A stretch of DNA of 64,000 bases from Sphingomonas montanisoli. GTDB lineage: Bacteria; Pseudomonadota; Alphaproteobacteria; Sphingomonadales; Sphingomonadaceae. The position numbers and the translations under genes were made by a program. The DNA is taken from NCBI RefSeq assembly GCF_008274695.1, contig NZ_VTOU01000002.1, forward strand, positions 372,001-436,000, given 5' to 3'. A model generated the notes under the pieces. The model saw nothing but the letters and a program-made list of their open reading frames with translations. It did no database searches and was not told the DNA's origin. Shown in pieces: positions 51,405 through 60,122 of this stretch; the stretch's first letter is position 1; each line of letters opens with the position of its first letter.

Positions 51405-52207
51405 TGGAACGTGGCGAGATCCGCCTCGGCGGTGAAGACGTGGGTTGCTGGGCCGGCCATGTTGACCGGCCGGCCGGGCGCCCAGTCAATCACCAGGGTG
51501 CCGCCGGGCATGTCGATCGTCACCGGACCCTTCATCAGCCCGCGCCGGATCGCGGCGACGCCCGTTGCGCAGGCGCCGGTGCCGCATGCACGGGTCAGGC
51601 CGACGCCGCGTTCGAAGGTGCGCATCTTGAGATGGTTCGGCCCGACGACCTGCGCGATGTTGACGTTGATCCGCGCGGGGAAGAGCGGATCACTCTCGAT
51701 CTGCGGGCCGAGGATATTGAGCGGTACCGCATCGACATCGTCGACGAAGAAGACGACATGCGGATTGCCGACATTGACGCCGACCGGATCGGTGAGGTCG
51801 TCCCAGCCGAGCGGCATGCGCGCGGTGTCCATCGCATAGGCCAGCGGGATCGCGTCCCAATCGAAGCGCGGCTCGATCAGGTCGACCGACACGGTGCCGC
51901 CGATCATGCGCCCGTCGAGCAGGCCACCGAGCGTCTCGACCGTCGCCTCGCCGCCCAACAGGCTGACGACGCAGCGCGTGGCATTGCCGCAGCTTTCGAC
52001 CTCGCCGCCATCGGCGTTGAAGATGCGCATCTTCGCGGTGGCGACGGCGGACGGCTCGATCAGGATCAGCTGGTCGCAGCCGATGCCGGTCTTGCGATCG
52101 GCAAGCGCGCGCGCAAGTCCCACGGTCATCGTGACCGCCTGTTCACGCGCGTCGATCACGACGAAGTCGTTGCCGAGGCCGTGCATCTTGTGGAACCGGA
52201 GCGCCAT
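51401..52207 (-). CDS. dapF: Diaminopimelate epimerase
   Basis: Converts L,L- to meso-diaminopimelate for lysine and peptidoglycan. The 268 residues start MALRFHKMHGLGNDFVVIDA; the two catalytic cysteines are Cys73 (GGEVESCGNATR) and Cys208 (LTRACGTGACA). Length is usual. First gene of the dapF-mtaB-ftsY-yciB operon; the gap to the divergent hydrolase is 53 bases. Confidence 0.97.
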   Translation of the reverse strand: MALRFHKMHGLGNDFVVIDAREQAVTMTVGLARALADRKTGIGCDQLILIEPSAVATAKMRIFNADGGEVESCGNATRCVVSLLGGEATVETLGGLLDGRMIGGTVSVDLIEPRFDWDAIPLAYAMDTARMPLGWDDLTDPVGVNVGNPHVVFFVDDVDAVPLNILGPQIESDPLFPARINVNIAQVVGPNHLKMRTFERGVGLTRACGTGACATGVAAIRRGLMKGPVTIDMPGGTLVIDWAPGRPVNMAGPATHVFTAEADLATFQ

Positions 52208-52260
52208 AGCCCGCGCGATCTAGGGATTGGCGGCGGCCGAGTCCATAAGGGGGAGGGCGG

Positions 52261-53133
52261 ATGCGACGTTGGTTGATCGGTGGGCTGGCGCTTCTGCTGG
52301 TCGGCCTTGGCGCGAGCTGGTTCGTCGGATCGTGGCTGGTGCGCGGGCATGGCGGCACCGTGACGCCCGCCGTGGCGCCCGAAAAGGACATCAGGCTGCG
52401 GGCCAGCGACTGTATCGTGATCGCGGGCACCTATCGCCCCGGCTGCTCTGCCAATGCGCCTGCGGCGCTGCTTCTTCATCCCAAAGGCGGCGGGCGCGCG
52501 GCGATGGCGGGCAATGCCAAGTGGCTGTCGGCGCGCGGCTTCGCGACACTCGCGATCGACCTGCGCGGGCATGGCGAATCGACGATCGCCGACCATAGCT
52601 ACGGGCTCCACGAAAGCCGCGATGCGCAGGCCGCGTTCGACTGGCTCAAGGCGCGGCAGCGGGGCGCGCCGGTCGCGCTGGTCGGCAGCTCGCTGGGTGG
52701 GGCGGCGGCGTTGCTGGGCGATGACGGGCCGATCGCGGCCGACGCGCTGGTGTTGCAGGCGGTGTTTCCGACGATCCACGATGCGATCTTCAACCGCGTC
52801 GCTGTGCGAACCGGGCGGGTGCCCGCGCTGATCCTCGAACCGTTGCTGAGCGGGCAGACGTGGCTGCGGTTGGGTGTGTCGCCATCGCGGTTGTCGCCGA
52901 TCGACGCGGTGGCGCGCTACCACGGCCCGCTGCTGCTGATCGGTGGCGAGAAGGACGAGGCGACGCCGCCGGCGGAGGTGCGCGCGATGTTCGCCCGCGC
53001 CAATCCGCCCAAGGCGATCTGGTTCGCGCCGGGCCTCGATCACGCCGCGACCGCCGGGATCGAGACGCCGGCCTATCGCGCGCGGCTGCTCGCCTTCCTC
53101 CGGCGATCAATCGGCGCGCCGCGCTGCCGCTAG
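52261..53133 (+). CDS. Membrane-anchored alpha/beta hydrolase
   Basis: 290 residues. An N-terminal hydrophobic anchor (LIGGLALLLVGLGASWFVGSW) is followed by an alpha/beta hydrolase fold: LLLHPKGGGRAAMAGNAKWL, the nucleophile elbow VGSSLGGAA, GGEKDEATPP with the acid residue, and GLDHAATAG with the catalytic His. It resembles dienelactone hydrolase/lysophospholipase-type enzymes; the substrate cannot be told. Its last 4 bases overlap the convergent membrane protein gene. Confidence 0.85.
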   Translation: MRRWLIGGLALLLVGLGASWFVGSWLVRGHGGTVTPAVAPEKDIRLRASDCIVIAGTYRPGCSANAPAALLLHPKGGGRAAMAGNAKWLSARGFATLAIDLRGHGESTIADHSYGLHESRDAQAAFDWLKARQRGAPVALVGSSLGGAAALLGDDGPIAADALVLQAVFPTIHDAIFNRVAVRTGRVPALILEPLLSGQTWLRLGVSPSRLSPIDAVARYHGPLLLIGGEKDEATPPAEVRAMFARANPPKAIWFAPGLDHAATAGIETPAYRARLLAFLRRSIGAPRCR

Positions 53134-54635
53134 CGGTGCAGCAACAGGCTTCCCGGTGCGGCGGCGACGCGGGCCATGCCCGGCGGTACGGGCAGGGTGT
53201 CGGTTGCGATGCCGGGATCGGCGACGATCCAGATCCAGTCGAAATCCTGTGCCATCGCCTTGAGTGGTTCTGCGGCGCGCTCGGGGAGCGGGCGGCCCGA
53301 CGGGCAATCGGCGATGTGGATTTCCTGCGATCCATTGGTCCAGCGCACGCGATCATAAGGGCGGCGCATTTCGACCAGATCGGCGCCGCGCACGACGAAC
53401 AATGTGTTGGCGGTCACGTCACGGCGGACGACGGAGAGGCTACCGATCTGCTTTTCGGGCCGGATCGGCCAGTCGATCCCGCATTCGCGATCGACATAGG
53501 CATAAGCCAGCCGCACGCCGCGCGGCACGCGATCGAGCAATGCCAGTTGCGGACGCTGTGCTGCAGTCCAGCCGTGCCAGGTCCAGCAGACTGCGACGAT
53601 CCGCACCGCCAGAAAGGCGACGCCGAGGCCGATCAGCACGCGCTCCGATCGCGGCCCTGTCGGTGCGATCGCCAGCAGGCCGATCAGCACCGCCCAGGGC
53701 GTAATGCGGAGGTCGGCGCCCCAGCTGCCCATCGCCACCTGCGGCAGGATCAACGTGAACGCGACGAGCAGGGTGGCGGCGGTGCCCAGTTGCCGATCGA
53801 GTCGGCGGCTGGCGATCAGGGCTGCGACCGCGGCAATGCCGATGATCGCGGTCATGCCCAGATCGAGCGGCTTCGATATCCCGCGCAGGATCGTGCCGAA
53901 GTTCATGATCTTCGTGCCGATCCAGTCGCCACGCAGGAACAGCAGCGGGGCTGCATCCGAACTGCGCCACAGGATCGTCGGGATCAGCGGCACCAACAGC
54001 GGCAGGCCGAGGAGGATGCGACGGGGCAAGGCGCGCCAGTTGCCGAACAATTTGGCGATCTCGAACCCGCCGATCATCAGCATCATGCCGCCCCAACCGA
54101 CGAGGTGGCAGGTCCACACGATCAGGGCCGCAACGCCGAAGCCGATCGCCGACAGGATCGTCTCGGGCGGCTTTGCCCGCCAGCGCGCCGCGACGATCAA
54201 CGCAAGGGCGATCGACAGATTGTAGTTGAGGAAACCCCAGAAGAAGAGCTGCGACAGCGCGAGCGGCACCGCGAGTGCTGCGCCCCCGCTCAACCGCCCA
54301 TAGGCGGCGCGCGACAGCAGGAAGATGCCGAGGATCGTGAGCGGCGCGGTGATCGCCGTGACGATCGACACCGCCGCCTCCACCCCGATCACCTGACCCA
54401 GCAGCACGGCGGGCAGATCCACGCCCATATTGCCGGCCCAGCGCCAGTGGATCAGATAGCCGCGCATCAGATCGGCATTGCCGGTGCCTTCGGCGAGGAT
54501 GTGGATCCGCGCCATATGGTTGGCGGCGTCGTGCATCTGGACAGCGCTGCCGAACAGGAAGGGCAGTATGGAGGCGAGCATGAGCGCTGCCATCAACGCC
54601 GTCGTGCGGCGATCCTCCGTCAGTGCTCTGCTCAT
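53130..54635 (-). CDS. Polytopic membrane protein, GT-C glycosyltransferase-like
   Basis: 501 residues from the ATG at 54635 (AGGGGAA upstream). About ten membrane segments, beginning with TALMAALMLASILPFLFGSA and an early DAANHMARI, then a periplasmic C-terminal domain of about 130 residues. The early acidic loop after the first helix is like the catalytic loop of GT-C glycosyltransferases, but the match is weak. Substrate unknown. Confidence 0.65.
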   Translation of the reverse strand: MSRALTEDRRTTALMAALMLASILPFLFGSAVQMHDAANHMARIHILAEGTGNADLMRGYLIHWRWAGNMGVDLPAVLLGQVIGVEAAVSIVTAITAPLTILGIFLLSRAAYGRLSGGAALAVPLALSQLFFWGFLNYNLSIALALIVAARWRAKPPETILSAIGFGVAALIVWTCHLVGWGGMMLMIGGFEIAKLFGNWRALPRRILLGLPLLVPLIPTILWRSSDAAPLLFLRGDWIGTKIMNFGTILRGISKPLDLGMTAIIGIAAVAALIASRRLDRQLGTAATLLVAFTLILPQVAMGSWGADLRITPWAVLIGLLAIAPTGPRSERVLIGLGVAFLAVRIVAVCWTWHGWTAAQRPQLALLDRVPRGVRLAYAYVDRECGIDWPIRPEKQIGSLSVVRRDVTANTLFVVRGADLVEMRRPYDRVRWTNGSQEIHIADCPSGRPLPERAAEPLKAMAQDFDWIWIVADPGIATDTLPVPPGMARVAAAPGSLLLHR

Positions 54636-54667
54636 ATCTGTTCCCCTGGCCCCATCCAAACCCTAAC

Positions 54668-54742
54668 CGCCCATGTCGAGCGAAGTCGAGACACGTTCCC
54701 GCGCGCCCGGCCAACATGTCTCGACTTCGCTCGACATGAGCG
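54668..54742. repeat. Long inverted repeat, TCGAGCGAAGTCGAGACA family
   Basis: Arms of about 30 bp (54668-54697 and 54713-54742, about two mismatches) contain GTCGAGCGAAGTCGAGACA and its inverse, with a 15-base centre. A related copy lies at 56946. The rest of the 54636-54947 gap shows only the presumed ffh promoter region. Confidence 0.85.
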
Positions 54743-54947
54743 GATGGGGAGAGCGGTAGGCTGGGAGGCGGTTCGCCTTGCCCTTTCGGCCCGAAATCGC
54801 TAGGGACCGCCACGTCGTTCCAAACTCGAACGCAGATATCAGCGTCCACGGACGCCCGCTGGCCGGCGAGGTTTCGCCCGCCGGCGTATTTTGCGTTTGG
54901 CCCCGGGACATCGATTTAACGGGCCTTTTACGGGCTGGGAGTAGTGC

Positions 54948-56426
54948 ATGTTCGATAGTCTGAGCGATCGGCTGAACGGCGTCTTCGACCGCCTGCGCGG
55001 GCGTGGCGCGCTGAGCGAATCGGACGTGCGCGCCGCGATGCGCGAAGTCCGCATCGCGTTGCTCGAGGCCGATGTCGCGCTGCCCGTCGTCCGAGAGTTC
55101 GTCGACAAGGCGACCGAGCAGGCGGTGGGCCAGCAGGTGCTCCGCTCGGTCACGCCGGGCCAGCAGGTCGTCAAGATCGTCAACGACGCGCTGGTCGCGA
55201 TGCTCGGCTCGGAAGCGGTCGACCTGAACCTCGACGTTACCCCGCCCGCGATCATCATGATGGTCGGTCTGCAGGGATCGGGTAAGACCACGACGACTGC
55301 CAAGATCGCCAAGCGCCTGACCGAAAAGGGTCGCAAGAAGGTGCTGATGGCGTCGCTCGACGTCAATCGCCCGGCCGCGCAGGAGCAGCTCGCGACGCTC
55401 GGCACGCAGGCGTCGGTCGCGACCCTGCCGATCGTGGTCGGGCAGCAGCCTGTCGACATCGCCAAGCGCGCTCTCCAGGCTGCCAAGCTCCAGGGCTATG
55501 ATGTCCTGATGCTCGACACTGCGGGCCGTCTCCACGTCGATCAGGCGTTGATGGAGGAGATGAAGGCGGTCGCCGCGGTCGCCGATCCCGAAGAAATCCT
55601 GCTCGTCGTCGACGCGCTGACCGGCCAGGATGCCGTCAACGTTGCGTCGAACTTCTCCGAACAGGTGCCGCTGACCGGCGTGGTGCTGACCCGCATGGAC
55701 GGCGATGCGCGCGGCGGTGCGGCGCTGTCGATGCGGCATGTCACGGGCAAGCCGATCAAGTTCGTCGGCACCGGCGAAAAGCTGGACGGGCTGGAGCTGT
55801 TCCAGCCGCAGCGCGTCGCGGGCCGCATCCTGGGGATGGGCGATGTCGTGTCGCTGGTCGAAAAGGCCGCCGAGACGATCAAGGTCGAAGAGGCCGAGGC
55901 GCTCGCCGCGCGGATGGCCAAAGGCCAGTTCGACATGAACGACCTGCGCAACCAGCTCAAGCAGATGCAGCGCATGGGCGGGCTTTCGGGCCTCGCGTCG
56001 ATGCTGCCCGGCATCAAGCAGGTCAAGCAGGCGGTGGCCAGCGGCGCCGCCGACGACAAGGTGCTCGTCCGCATGGATGCGATCATCGGTTCGATGACGC
56101 CCAAGGAGCGGACCAAGCCCGAACTGCTCAACGCCAAGCGCAAGATCCGCGTGGCCAAGGGATCCGGCACCACGGTGCAGGAGGTCAACAAGCTCCTGAA
56201 GATGCATCAGGACATGTCGACCATGATGAAGAAGGTGAAGAAGATGGGCGGGCTCAAGCAGCTCGGTGCCCTCTTCGGTGGCGGCGGCGCCGGTGGGCTG
56301 GGCGGCATGCTCGGCGGCAGTGGCGCGGGCGGCCTGCCCCCGATGCCGGGCGGTGGAAACCTGCCGGGCCTTCCCGGAGCAGGCGGGCTTCCCCCCGGCT
56401 TCCAGAATTTCCTGAAAAAGAAGTGA
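54948..56426 (+). CDS. ffh: Signal recognition particle protein Ffh
   Basis: 492 residues. N domain (1-90), G domain with VGLQGSGKTTTTAKIA, DVNRPAAQEQLATLG, LDTAGRLHVD and TRMDGDARGG, and methionine-rich M domain (about 300-430: MNDLRNQLKQMQRMGGLSGL, MLPGIKQVKQ, RIRVAKGSG-type). The C-terminal 65 residues are Gly/Pro/Met rich (GGGGAGGLGGMLGGSGAGG). Works with 4.5S RNA (not in window) and FtsY. First gene of the translation operon. Confidence 0.96.
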   Translation: MFDSLSDRLNGVFDRLRGRGALSESDVRAAMREVRIALLEADVALPVVREFVDKATEQAVGQQVLRSVTPGQQVVKIVNDALVAMLGSEAVDLNLDVTPPAIIMMVGLQGSGKTTTTAKIAKRLTEKGRKKVLMASLDVNRPAAQEQLATLGTQASVATLPIVVGQQPVDIAKRALQAAKLQGYDVLMLDTAGRLHVDQALMEEMKAVAAVADPEEILLVVDALTGQDAVNVASNFSEQVPLTGVVLTRMDGDARGGAALSMRHVTGKPIKFVGTGEKLDGLELFQPQRVAGRILGMGDVVSLVEKAAETIKVEEAEALAARMAKGQFDMNDLRNQLKQMQRMGGLSGLASMLPGIKQVKQAVASGAADDKVLVRMDAIIGSMTPKERTKPELLNAKRKIRVAKGSGTTVQEVNKLLKMHQDMSTMMKKVKKMGGLKQLGALFGGGGAGGLGGMLGGSGAGGLPPMPGGGNLPGLPGAGGLPPGFQNFLKKK

Positions 56427-56464
56427 TTTAACTCGAATTCGAATATCCAGAAAGGAACTACCGA

Positions 56465-56911
56465 ATGTCCGTTTCCATCCGTCTCGCCCGTGGCGGCGCC
56501 AAGAAGCGCCCTTATTATCGTATCGTCGTCGCCAACTCGCGCGCTCCGCGTGACGGCGCCTTCATCGAGAAGATCGGTTCGTACAACCCGCTCCTCGCCA
56601 AGGACGATGCCAACCGTGTCGTGCTCGACACCGAGCGTGCGAAGCACTGGCTCTCGGTTGGCGCGCAGCCGACCGATCGTGTCGCCCGCTTCCTCGACGC
56701 CGCCGGCGTTCTGGAGCGCGCCGCGCGCAACAACCCGAAGAAGGCCGAGCCGGGCGACAAGGCCAAGGAGCGCGCCGAAGAGCGTGCCGAGAAGCTGAAG
56801 GCCGCCGAGGAAGCCGCCAAGGCACCCGTGGAAGAGCCCGCGGTGGAAGAAGCTGCGGCCGAGGAAGCTCCCGCCGCGGAAGCCGCTGCCGAAGAAACCA
56901 CCGAAGCTTGA
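56465..56911 (+). CDS. rpsP: 30S ribosomal protein S16
   Basis: 148 residues. The S16 core is residues 1-85 ([40 protein letters not shown]). The rest is an Ala/Glu-rich tail ([20 protein letters not shown]) of about 60 residues, an extension common in alphaproteobacteria. Lies 38 bases downstream of ffh. Confidence 0.96.
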   Translation: MSVSIRLARGGAKKRPYYRIVVANSRAPRDGAFIEKIGSYNPLLAKDDANRVVLDTERAKHWLSVGAQPTDRVARFLDAAGVLERAARNNPKKAEPGDKAKERAEERAEKLKAAEEAAKAPVEEPAVEEAAAEEAPAAEAAAEETTEA

Positions 56912-56945
56912 TTGTGTTGGGGTGGTGGTTGATCCTGCCACCCCA

Positions 56946-57022
56946 CCGCTCGTGTCGAGCGTAGTCGAGACACGTTGGCTGGGCGCTCGTGACCGTGTCT
57001 CGACTTCGCTCGACACGAACGG
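56946..57022. repeat. Long inverted repeat between rpsP and rimM
   Basis: CCGCTCGTGTCGAGCGTAGT at the left pairs with a right arm at about 56994-57022 that contains CTCGACTTCGCTCGACACGA. Same family as 54668-54742. The right arm ends at the rimM ribosome site. Confidence 0.85.
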
Positions 57023-57030
57023 AGTTTGTT

Positions 57031-57504
57031 TTGGTAGATGACCGCGCAGTAACTCTTGCCGTCATCATCGGCGCGCATGGCGTGACGGGTGAAGTGCGCC
57101 TGAAGCTCTTCACCGATGACCTCAAGGGCTATCCCAAGCTGACCGGCAACGGGCGCGCCTTCACGCTCAAGTCAGTCCGCCCTGGGCCGAACGGCGCGGT
57201 CGCGCGGATCGCCGAAGTCACCGACCGCAACGCCGCCGAGGCGCTGCGCGGGACCGAGCTGACGGTGCCGCGGTCTTCGCTCCCTCCGCTGGAGGAGGGC
57301 GAATATTATCATGCCGATCTGATCGGCCTGCCCTGTGTCGCCGGCGACCAGCCAATCGGCACCGCCGTCCTTATCGAAGATTTCGGCGCGGGCGACGTCA
57401 TCGAAATCGAGAAGCCCGATGGTAAGCGCTTCATGGTGCCGATCGCCGCCGCGGTGACGATCGAGCCCGATCGCCTGCTGATCGATCCGGAGTTCGTCGA
57501 ATGA
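57031..57504 (+). CDS. rimM: Ribosome maturation factor RimM
   Basis: 157 residues. The TTG at 57031 is chosen because GGAG (57021-57024) precedes it by 6 bases and the protein then begins like RimM (DDRAVTLAVIIGAHGVTGEV). Longer frames run back into the inverted repeat. The N-terminal RimM domain ends near PRSSLPPLEEGEYYHADLIG, and the C-terminal PRC barrel contains GDVIEIEKPDGKRFMVPIA. Binds S19 during 30S maturation. Overlaps the next gene by four bases. Confidence 0.93.
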   Translation: MVDDRAVTLAVIIGAHGVTGEVRLKLFTDDLKGYPKLTGNGRAFTLKSVRPGPNGAVARIAEVTDRNAAEALRGTELTVPRSSLPPLEEGEYYHADLIGLPCVAGDQPIGTAVLIEDFGAGDVIEIEKPDGKRFMVPIAAAVTIEPDRLLIDPEFVE

Positions 57505-57779
57505 ATCCTGCCGTCGTATTCGGCCTTGTTGCGGCCGCTTATCTCGCGGTCGTCGCTTATGGTGTTGTCGGCACCCGCAAGCGCGGCCTTCCCCCGCGCT
57601 TCCGCCTGATCGCCTCGGCGGCGCAGGTGGTGCTGCCGCCCGCCATCCTGTTCGTGATCCTCTTCGCGACTGCTGATGCCTTCGCGATCGGCGGATGGGG
57701 GATCTTGCTGGTGATGCTGATGATCGCCGGCGCGCTGCTCGCGCTGTGCACCGACCTTGTCGCCCGGCGGGTGTTATAG
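57501..57779 (+). CDS. Small hypothetical membrane protein
   Basis: 92 residues with three membrane segments (AVVFGLVAAAYLAVVAYGVV, AQVVLPPAILFVILFATADA, LLVMLMIAGALLALCT). ATG overlaps the rimM stop. Not recognised. Its last base lies at the edge of the toxin-antitoxin operator. Confidence 0.75.
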   Translation: MNPAVVFGLVAAAYLAVVAYGVVGTRKRGLPPRFRLIASAAQVVLPPAILFVILFATADAFAIGGWGILLVMLMIAGALLALCTDLVARRVL

Positions 57780-57799
57780 TATATACGGCCCGTATATAC
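57779..57799. promoter_or_regulatory. Perfect palindrome, probable antitoxin operator
   Basis: GTATATACGG, a central C, and CCGTATATAC form a perfect 21-bp palindrome that ends 10 bases before the antitoxin ATG. TATATAC sequences could also serve as a -10 element. AbrB-fold antitoxins bind such sites to repress their own operon. Confidence 0.7.
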
Positions 57800-57809
57800 G
57801 GAGGCGGTG

Positions 57810-58079
57810 ATGGCCGAGGAATATCGCGCCAAGGTGTTCAAGTCTGGCAATTCGGTGGCGCTGCGCCTGCCGAAGGGGCTTGGTCTCAAGGAAGGGACCG
57901 AGGTGTTGTTGCGCGAGGAGCATGGCGAATATCGCTTCGAGCCGATCGATAAGCCCAAGCGCAAGATCGATCTGACGGGGATTTGGGGGGCTATTCCCGA
58001 TCTGAAGCTAATCGCGCCGGAGGATAGGCTGTTCGAGGAGCGCGAACTCAATTGGGGGCCGTTCGACGAGCGTGACTGA
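57810..58079 (+). CDS. vapB: VapB-like AbrB/MazE-fold antitoxin
   Basis: 89 residues from the ATG at 57810, with GGAGG 5 bases upstream (a GTG at 57807 is too close to it). The N-terminal swapped-hairpin DNA-binding fold is seen as YRAKVFKSGNSVALRLPKGL and GTEVLLREEHGEYRFEPID. The C-terminal half (IDLTGIWGAIPDLKLIAPED ... FEERELNWG) should wrap the toxin. Overlaps the toxin gene by 8 bases. Confidence 0.88.
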   Translation: MAEEYRAKVFKSGNSVALRLPKGLGLKEGTEVLLREEHGEYRFEPIDKPKRKIDLTGIWGAIPDLKLIAPEDRLFEERELNWGPFDERD

Positions 58080-58455
58080 GCCGCGCTTCCTGTTCGATTC
58101 GAACATATGCATCTATGTTCTGGAGGGCGTGGGCGAGAGGCTCAGGATGCGCGTCGAGGATTGCGCGCCCGGAGAGGTCGTAACCTCGGCAATTGCGTAT
58201 GCAGAAGTCATGCGGGGCATTCGCTCGGACGATCTGGAGCGCAGCACAAGAGCCCAGCGCATGTTTGCGATCTTCAACCCCTTGCCATTCGATGAGGTGG
58301 CTGCGCGTAGCTATCGTTCGATGCCGTTCAGGCGGGGCGGCTATGATCGTCTGATAGCCGCGCATGCGCTGTCACTCGACCTCATTCTGATCACGAATAA
58401 CGTGCGTGACTTTGCTGACGTGCCCAGATTGAGGGTCCAGAATTGGACGGCGTGA
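58072..58455 (+). CDS. vapC: VapC-like PIN-domain toxin ribonuclease
   Basis: 127 residues from a GTG at 58072. PIN-domain acidic residues are visible: Asp in FLFDSNICIY, Glu in AYAEVMRGI, Asp in GGYDRLIAAHA, and the C-terminal LILITNNVRDFADVPRL. Such toxins cut tRNA or rRNA when antitoxin is lost. Base composition is lower in GC than the ribosomal neighbours. It sits within the rimM-trmD operon. Confidence 0.9.
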   Translation: MTEPRFLFDSNICIYVLEGVGERLRMRVEDCAPGEVVTSAIAYAEVMRGIRSDDLERSTRAQRMFAIFNPLPFDEVAARSYRSMPFRRGGYDRLIAAHALSLDLILITNNVRDFADVPRLRVQNWTA

Positions 58456-58802
58456 ATCTGGCCACGCTCGACCGGGTTATAGAATTAGCGCGAGAGCAGA
58501 GTGGGCTTCGGCGCATTTCATCTGACATGGCCATCGATCAAGATATCAGGATGTCGGGCGGCGACGCGACTGATTTTGCCGAAGCGTTAGCTGCCGAGTT
58601 CGGTGAAGGTGTATGGCGATGGCCTTGGCAGCGTTTTGCCGAGTTGAATGAAGGCTTGGGCATATTCGTGTTGCTGGCGCTTCTTTGGTATCTGCTGACG
58701 TGGCCGATACGAGGGCGCTTCCTGCCTCCCAGCAAGTTCGAACGCCTTGAACTCGGACATATTGCGCGCGTGATCAATGCGGGCCACTGGATCGAGCCAT
58801 GA
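58452..58802 (+). CDS. DUF1493-like small protein with a membrane helix
   Basis: 116 residues from the GTG at 58452, which overlaps the toxin stop (GTGA); a TTG at 58443 is another possible start. The pattern [20 protein letters not shown] and the later [19 protein letters not shown] resembles DUF1493 proteins (acyl-carrier-like fold), but a membrane helix ([19 protein letters not shown]) is inserted. Lower GC than its neighbours. Function unknown. Confidence 0.65.
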   Translation: MNLATLDRVIELAREQSGLRRISSDMAIDQDIRMSGGDATDFAEALAAEFGEGVWRWPWQRFAELNEGLGIFVLLALLWYLLTWPIRGRFLPPSKFERLELGHIARVINAGHWIEP

Positions 58803-59539
58803 CCTTCGCCGCCACCATCCTCACCCTATATCCGGAGATGTTCCCAGGGCCGCTTGGCGTGTCGCTGGCGGGGCGGGCGCTCGCGGAGGGGAAGTGGGCG
58901 TGCGATCCGGTGCAGATTCGCGATTTCGCGACCGACAGGCATCGCTCGGTCGACGATACCCCGGCCGGCGGCGGGGCGGGGATGGTGATGCGGGCGGACG
59001 TGCTGTCGCGCGCTGTCGATCATGCGCTGGCGCGGCAGCCGGCGGCGCCGGTGCTGGCGATGAGCCCGCGCGGGAAACCGCTTGCACAACAACGGGTTCG
59101 CGAACTTGCGGATGGCCCCGGGGTCACGATTCTCTGCGGCCGGTTCGAAGGGATAGACGAGCGGCTGTTCGAGGCGCGCCCGATCGAGCTGGTGTCGATT
59201 GGCGACTATATATTGTCGGGCGGCGAAATGGCCGCGCTGACGCTGCTGGATGCTTGCATTCGGCTGCTTCCCGGCGTAATGGGCGCGCCCGATAGCGGTG
59301 ATGACGAGAGCTTCGAAACGGGGCTTCTCGAATATCCGCATTATACCCGACCTGCTGAGTGGGAAGGGCGTATGATCCCCGAGGTGCTGCGATCTGGGGA
59401 TCATGCGAGGATTTCGGCATGGCGCAAGTCGATGGCCGAAACCGATACAAGGCTAAGGAGGCCGGACCTTTGGGAGCGCCATGAGGGCGCTCGGGTTCAG
59501 CCTCCCTCTGGCGCGCGGCGACAGAAGAAGGAGCGATGA
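58799..59539 (+). CDS. trmD: tRNA (guanine(37)-N1)-methyltransferase TrmD
   Basis: Essential m1G37 enzyme that prevents frameshifting. The 246 residues carry the trefoil-knot SPOUT motifs: [49 protein letters not shown], and [20 protein letters not shown]. Starts within the stop of the previous gene (ATGA) and ends 4 bases into rplS, so translation is coupled throughout. Confidence 0.96.
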   Translation: MTFAATILTLYPEMFPGPLGVSLAGRALAEGKWACDPVQIRDFATDRHRSVDDTPAGGGAGMVMRADVLSRAVDHALARQPAAPVLAMSPRGKPLAQQRVRELADGPGVTILCGRFEGIDERLFEARPIELVSIGDYILSGGEMAALTLLDACIRLLPGVMGAPDSGDDESFETGLLEYPHYTRPAEWEGRMIPEVLRSGDHARISAWRKSMAETDTRLRRPDLWERHEGARVQPPSGARRQKKER

Positions 59540-59931
59540 GCATGAACCTCATCCAGCAGCTCGAAGCCGAGCAGATTGCCAAGTTCACCGCCGCCAAGAA
59601 GATTCCCGAATTCCGCCCAGGCGATACGCTGAAGGTCGGCGTGAAGGTCGTCGAAGGCGAGCGCACCCGCGTTCAGGCCTATGAGGGCGTCTGCATCGCC
59701 CGCGCCAACAAGGGCATGGGTTCGTCGTTCACCGTGCGCAAGATTTCGTTCGGCGAAGGCGTCGAGCGCGTTTTCCCGCTCTATTCGCCGAACATCGATT
59801 CGATCGAAGTCGTTCGCAAGGGCGTCGTGCGTCGCGCGAAGCTGTACTATCTGCGTGGCCGCCGCGGCAAATCGGCGCGTATTGCGGAGCGTCGCGACAA
59901 CAAGCCGGCCGCCGAGGCCAAGGAAGCCTAA
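59536..59931 (+). CDS. rplS: 50S ribosomal protein L19
   Basis: 131 residues at the subunit interface. The core [40 protein letters not shown] and [20 protein letters not shown] is standard. A short charged tail follows ([14 protein letters not shown]). A second ATG at 59542 is an alternative start. Last gene of the operon; terminator at 59959. Confidence 0.97.
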   Translation: MSMNLIQQLEAEQIAKFTAAKKIPEFRPGDTLKVGVKVVEGERTRVQAYEGVCIARANKGMGSSFTVRKISFGEGVERVFPLYSPNIDSIEVVRKGVVRRAKLYYLRGRRGKSARIAERRDNKPAAEAKEA

Positions 59932-59958
59932 GGCAGGCTCTCCAAAACCAAACCTCGC

Positions 59959-59991
59959 AAACGGCCGGCTCCCTCGGGAGACCGGCCGTTT
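59959..59991 (+). terminator. Rho-independent terminator of the ffh-rplS operon
   Basis: AAACGGCCGG / CCGGCCGTTT with an inner CTCCC/GGGAG gives an almost continuous 15-bp stem, followed by TGTTTATC. Lies 27 bases after the rplS stop. Confidence 0.88.
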
Positions 59992-60018
59992 GTTTATCTG
60001 CACTCACCCACGCCAATG

Positions 60019-60102
60019 CCGTCATCCCAGCGAAGCTGGGATCTCATGAGACAGAGCAAGCCGCATCCCTCCTGAGACCCCAGCTTCCGCTGGGGTGACG
60101 AT
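60019..60102. repeat. Paired palindromes, CGTCATCCCAGCGAAGCTGGGATCTC type
   Basis: Left arm CGTCATCCCAGCGAAGCTGG and right arm CCAGCTTCCGCTGGGGTGAC lie inverted about 20-30 bases apart, each with its own small hairpin. Lies between the rplS terminator and asd. Confidence 0.75.
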
Positions 60103-60122
60103 CTTCAAAAAGAGGAATCATC

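Noticed and set aside
56989-57030. Upstream start for rimM inside the inverted repeat
   Set aside because: Sequence derives from the repeat arm and lacks a ribosome site; the TTG at 57031 has GGAG at the right distance.
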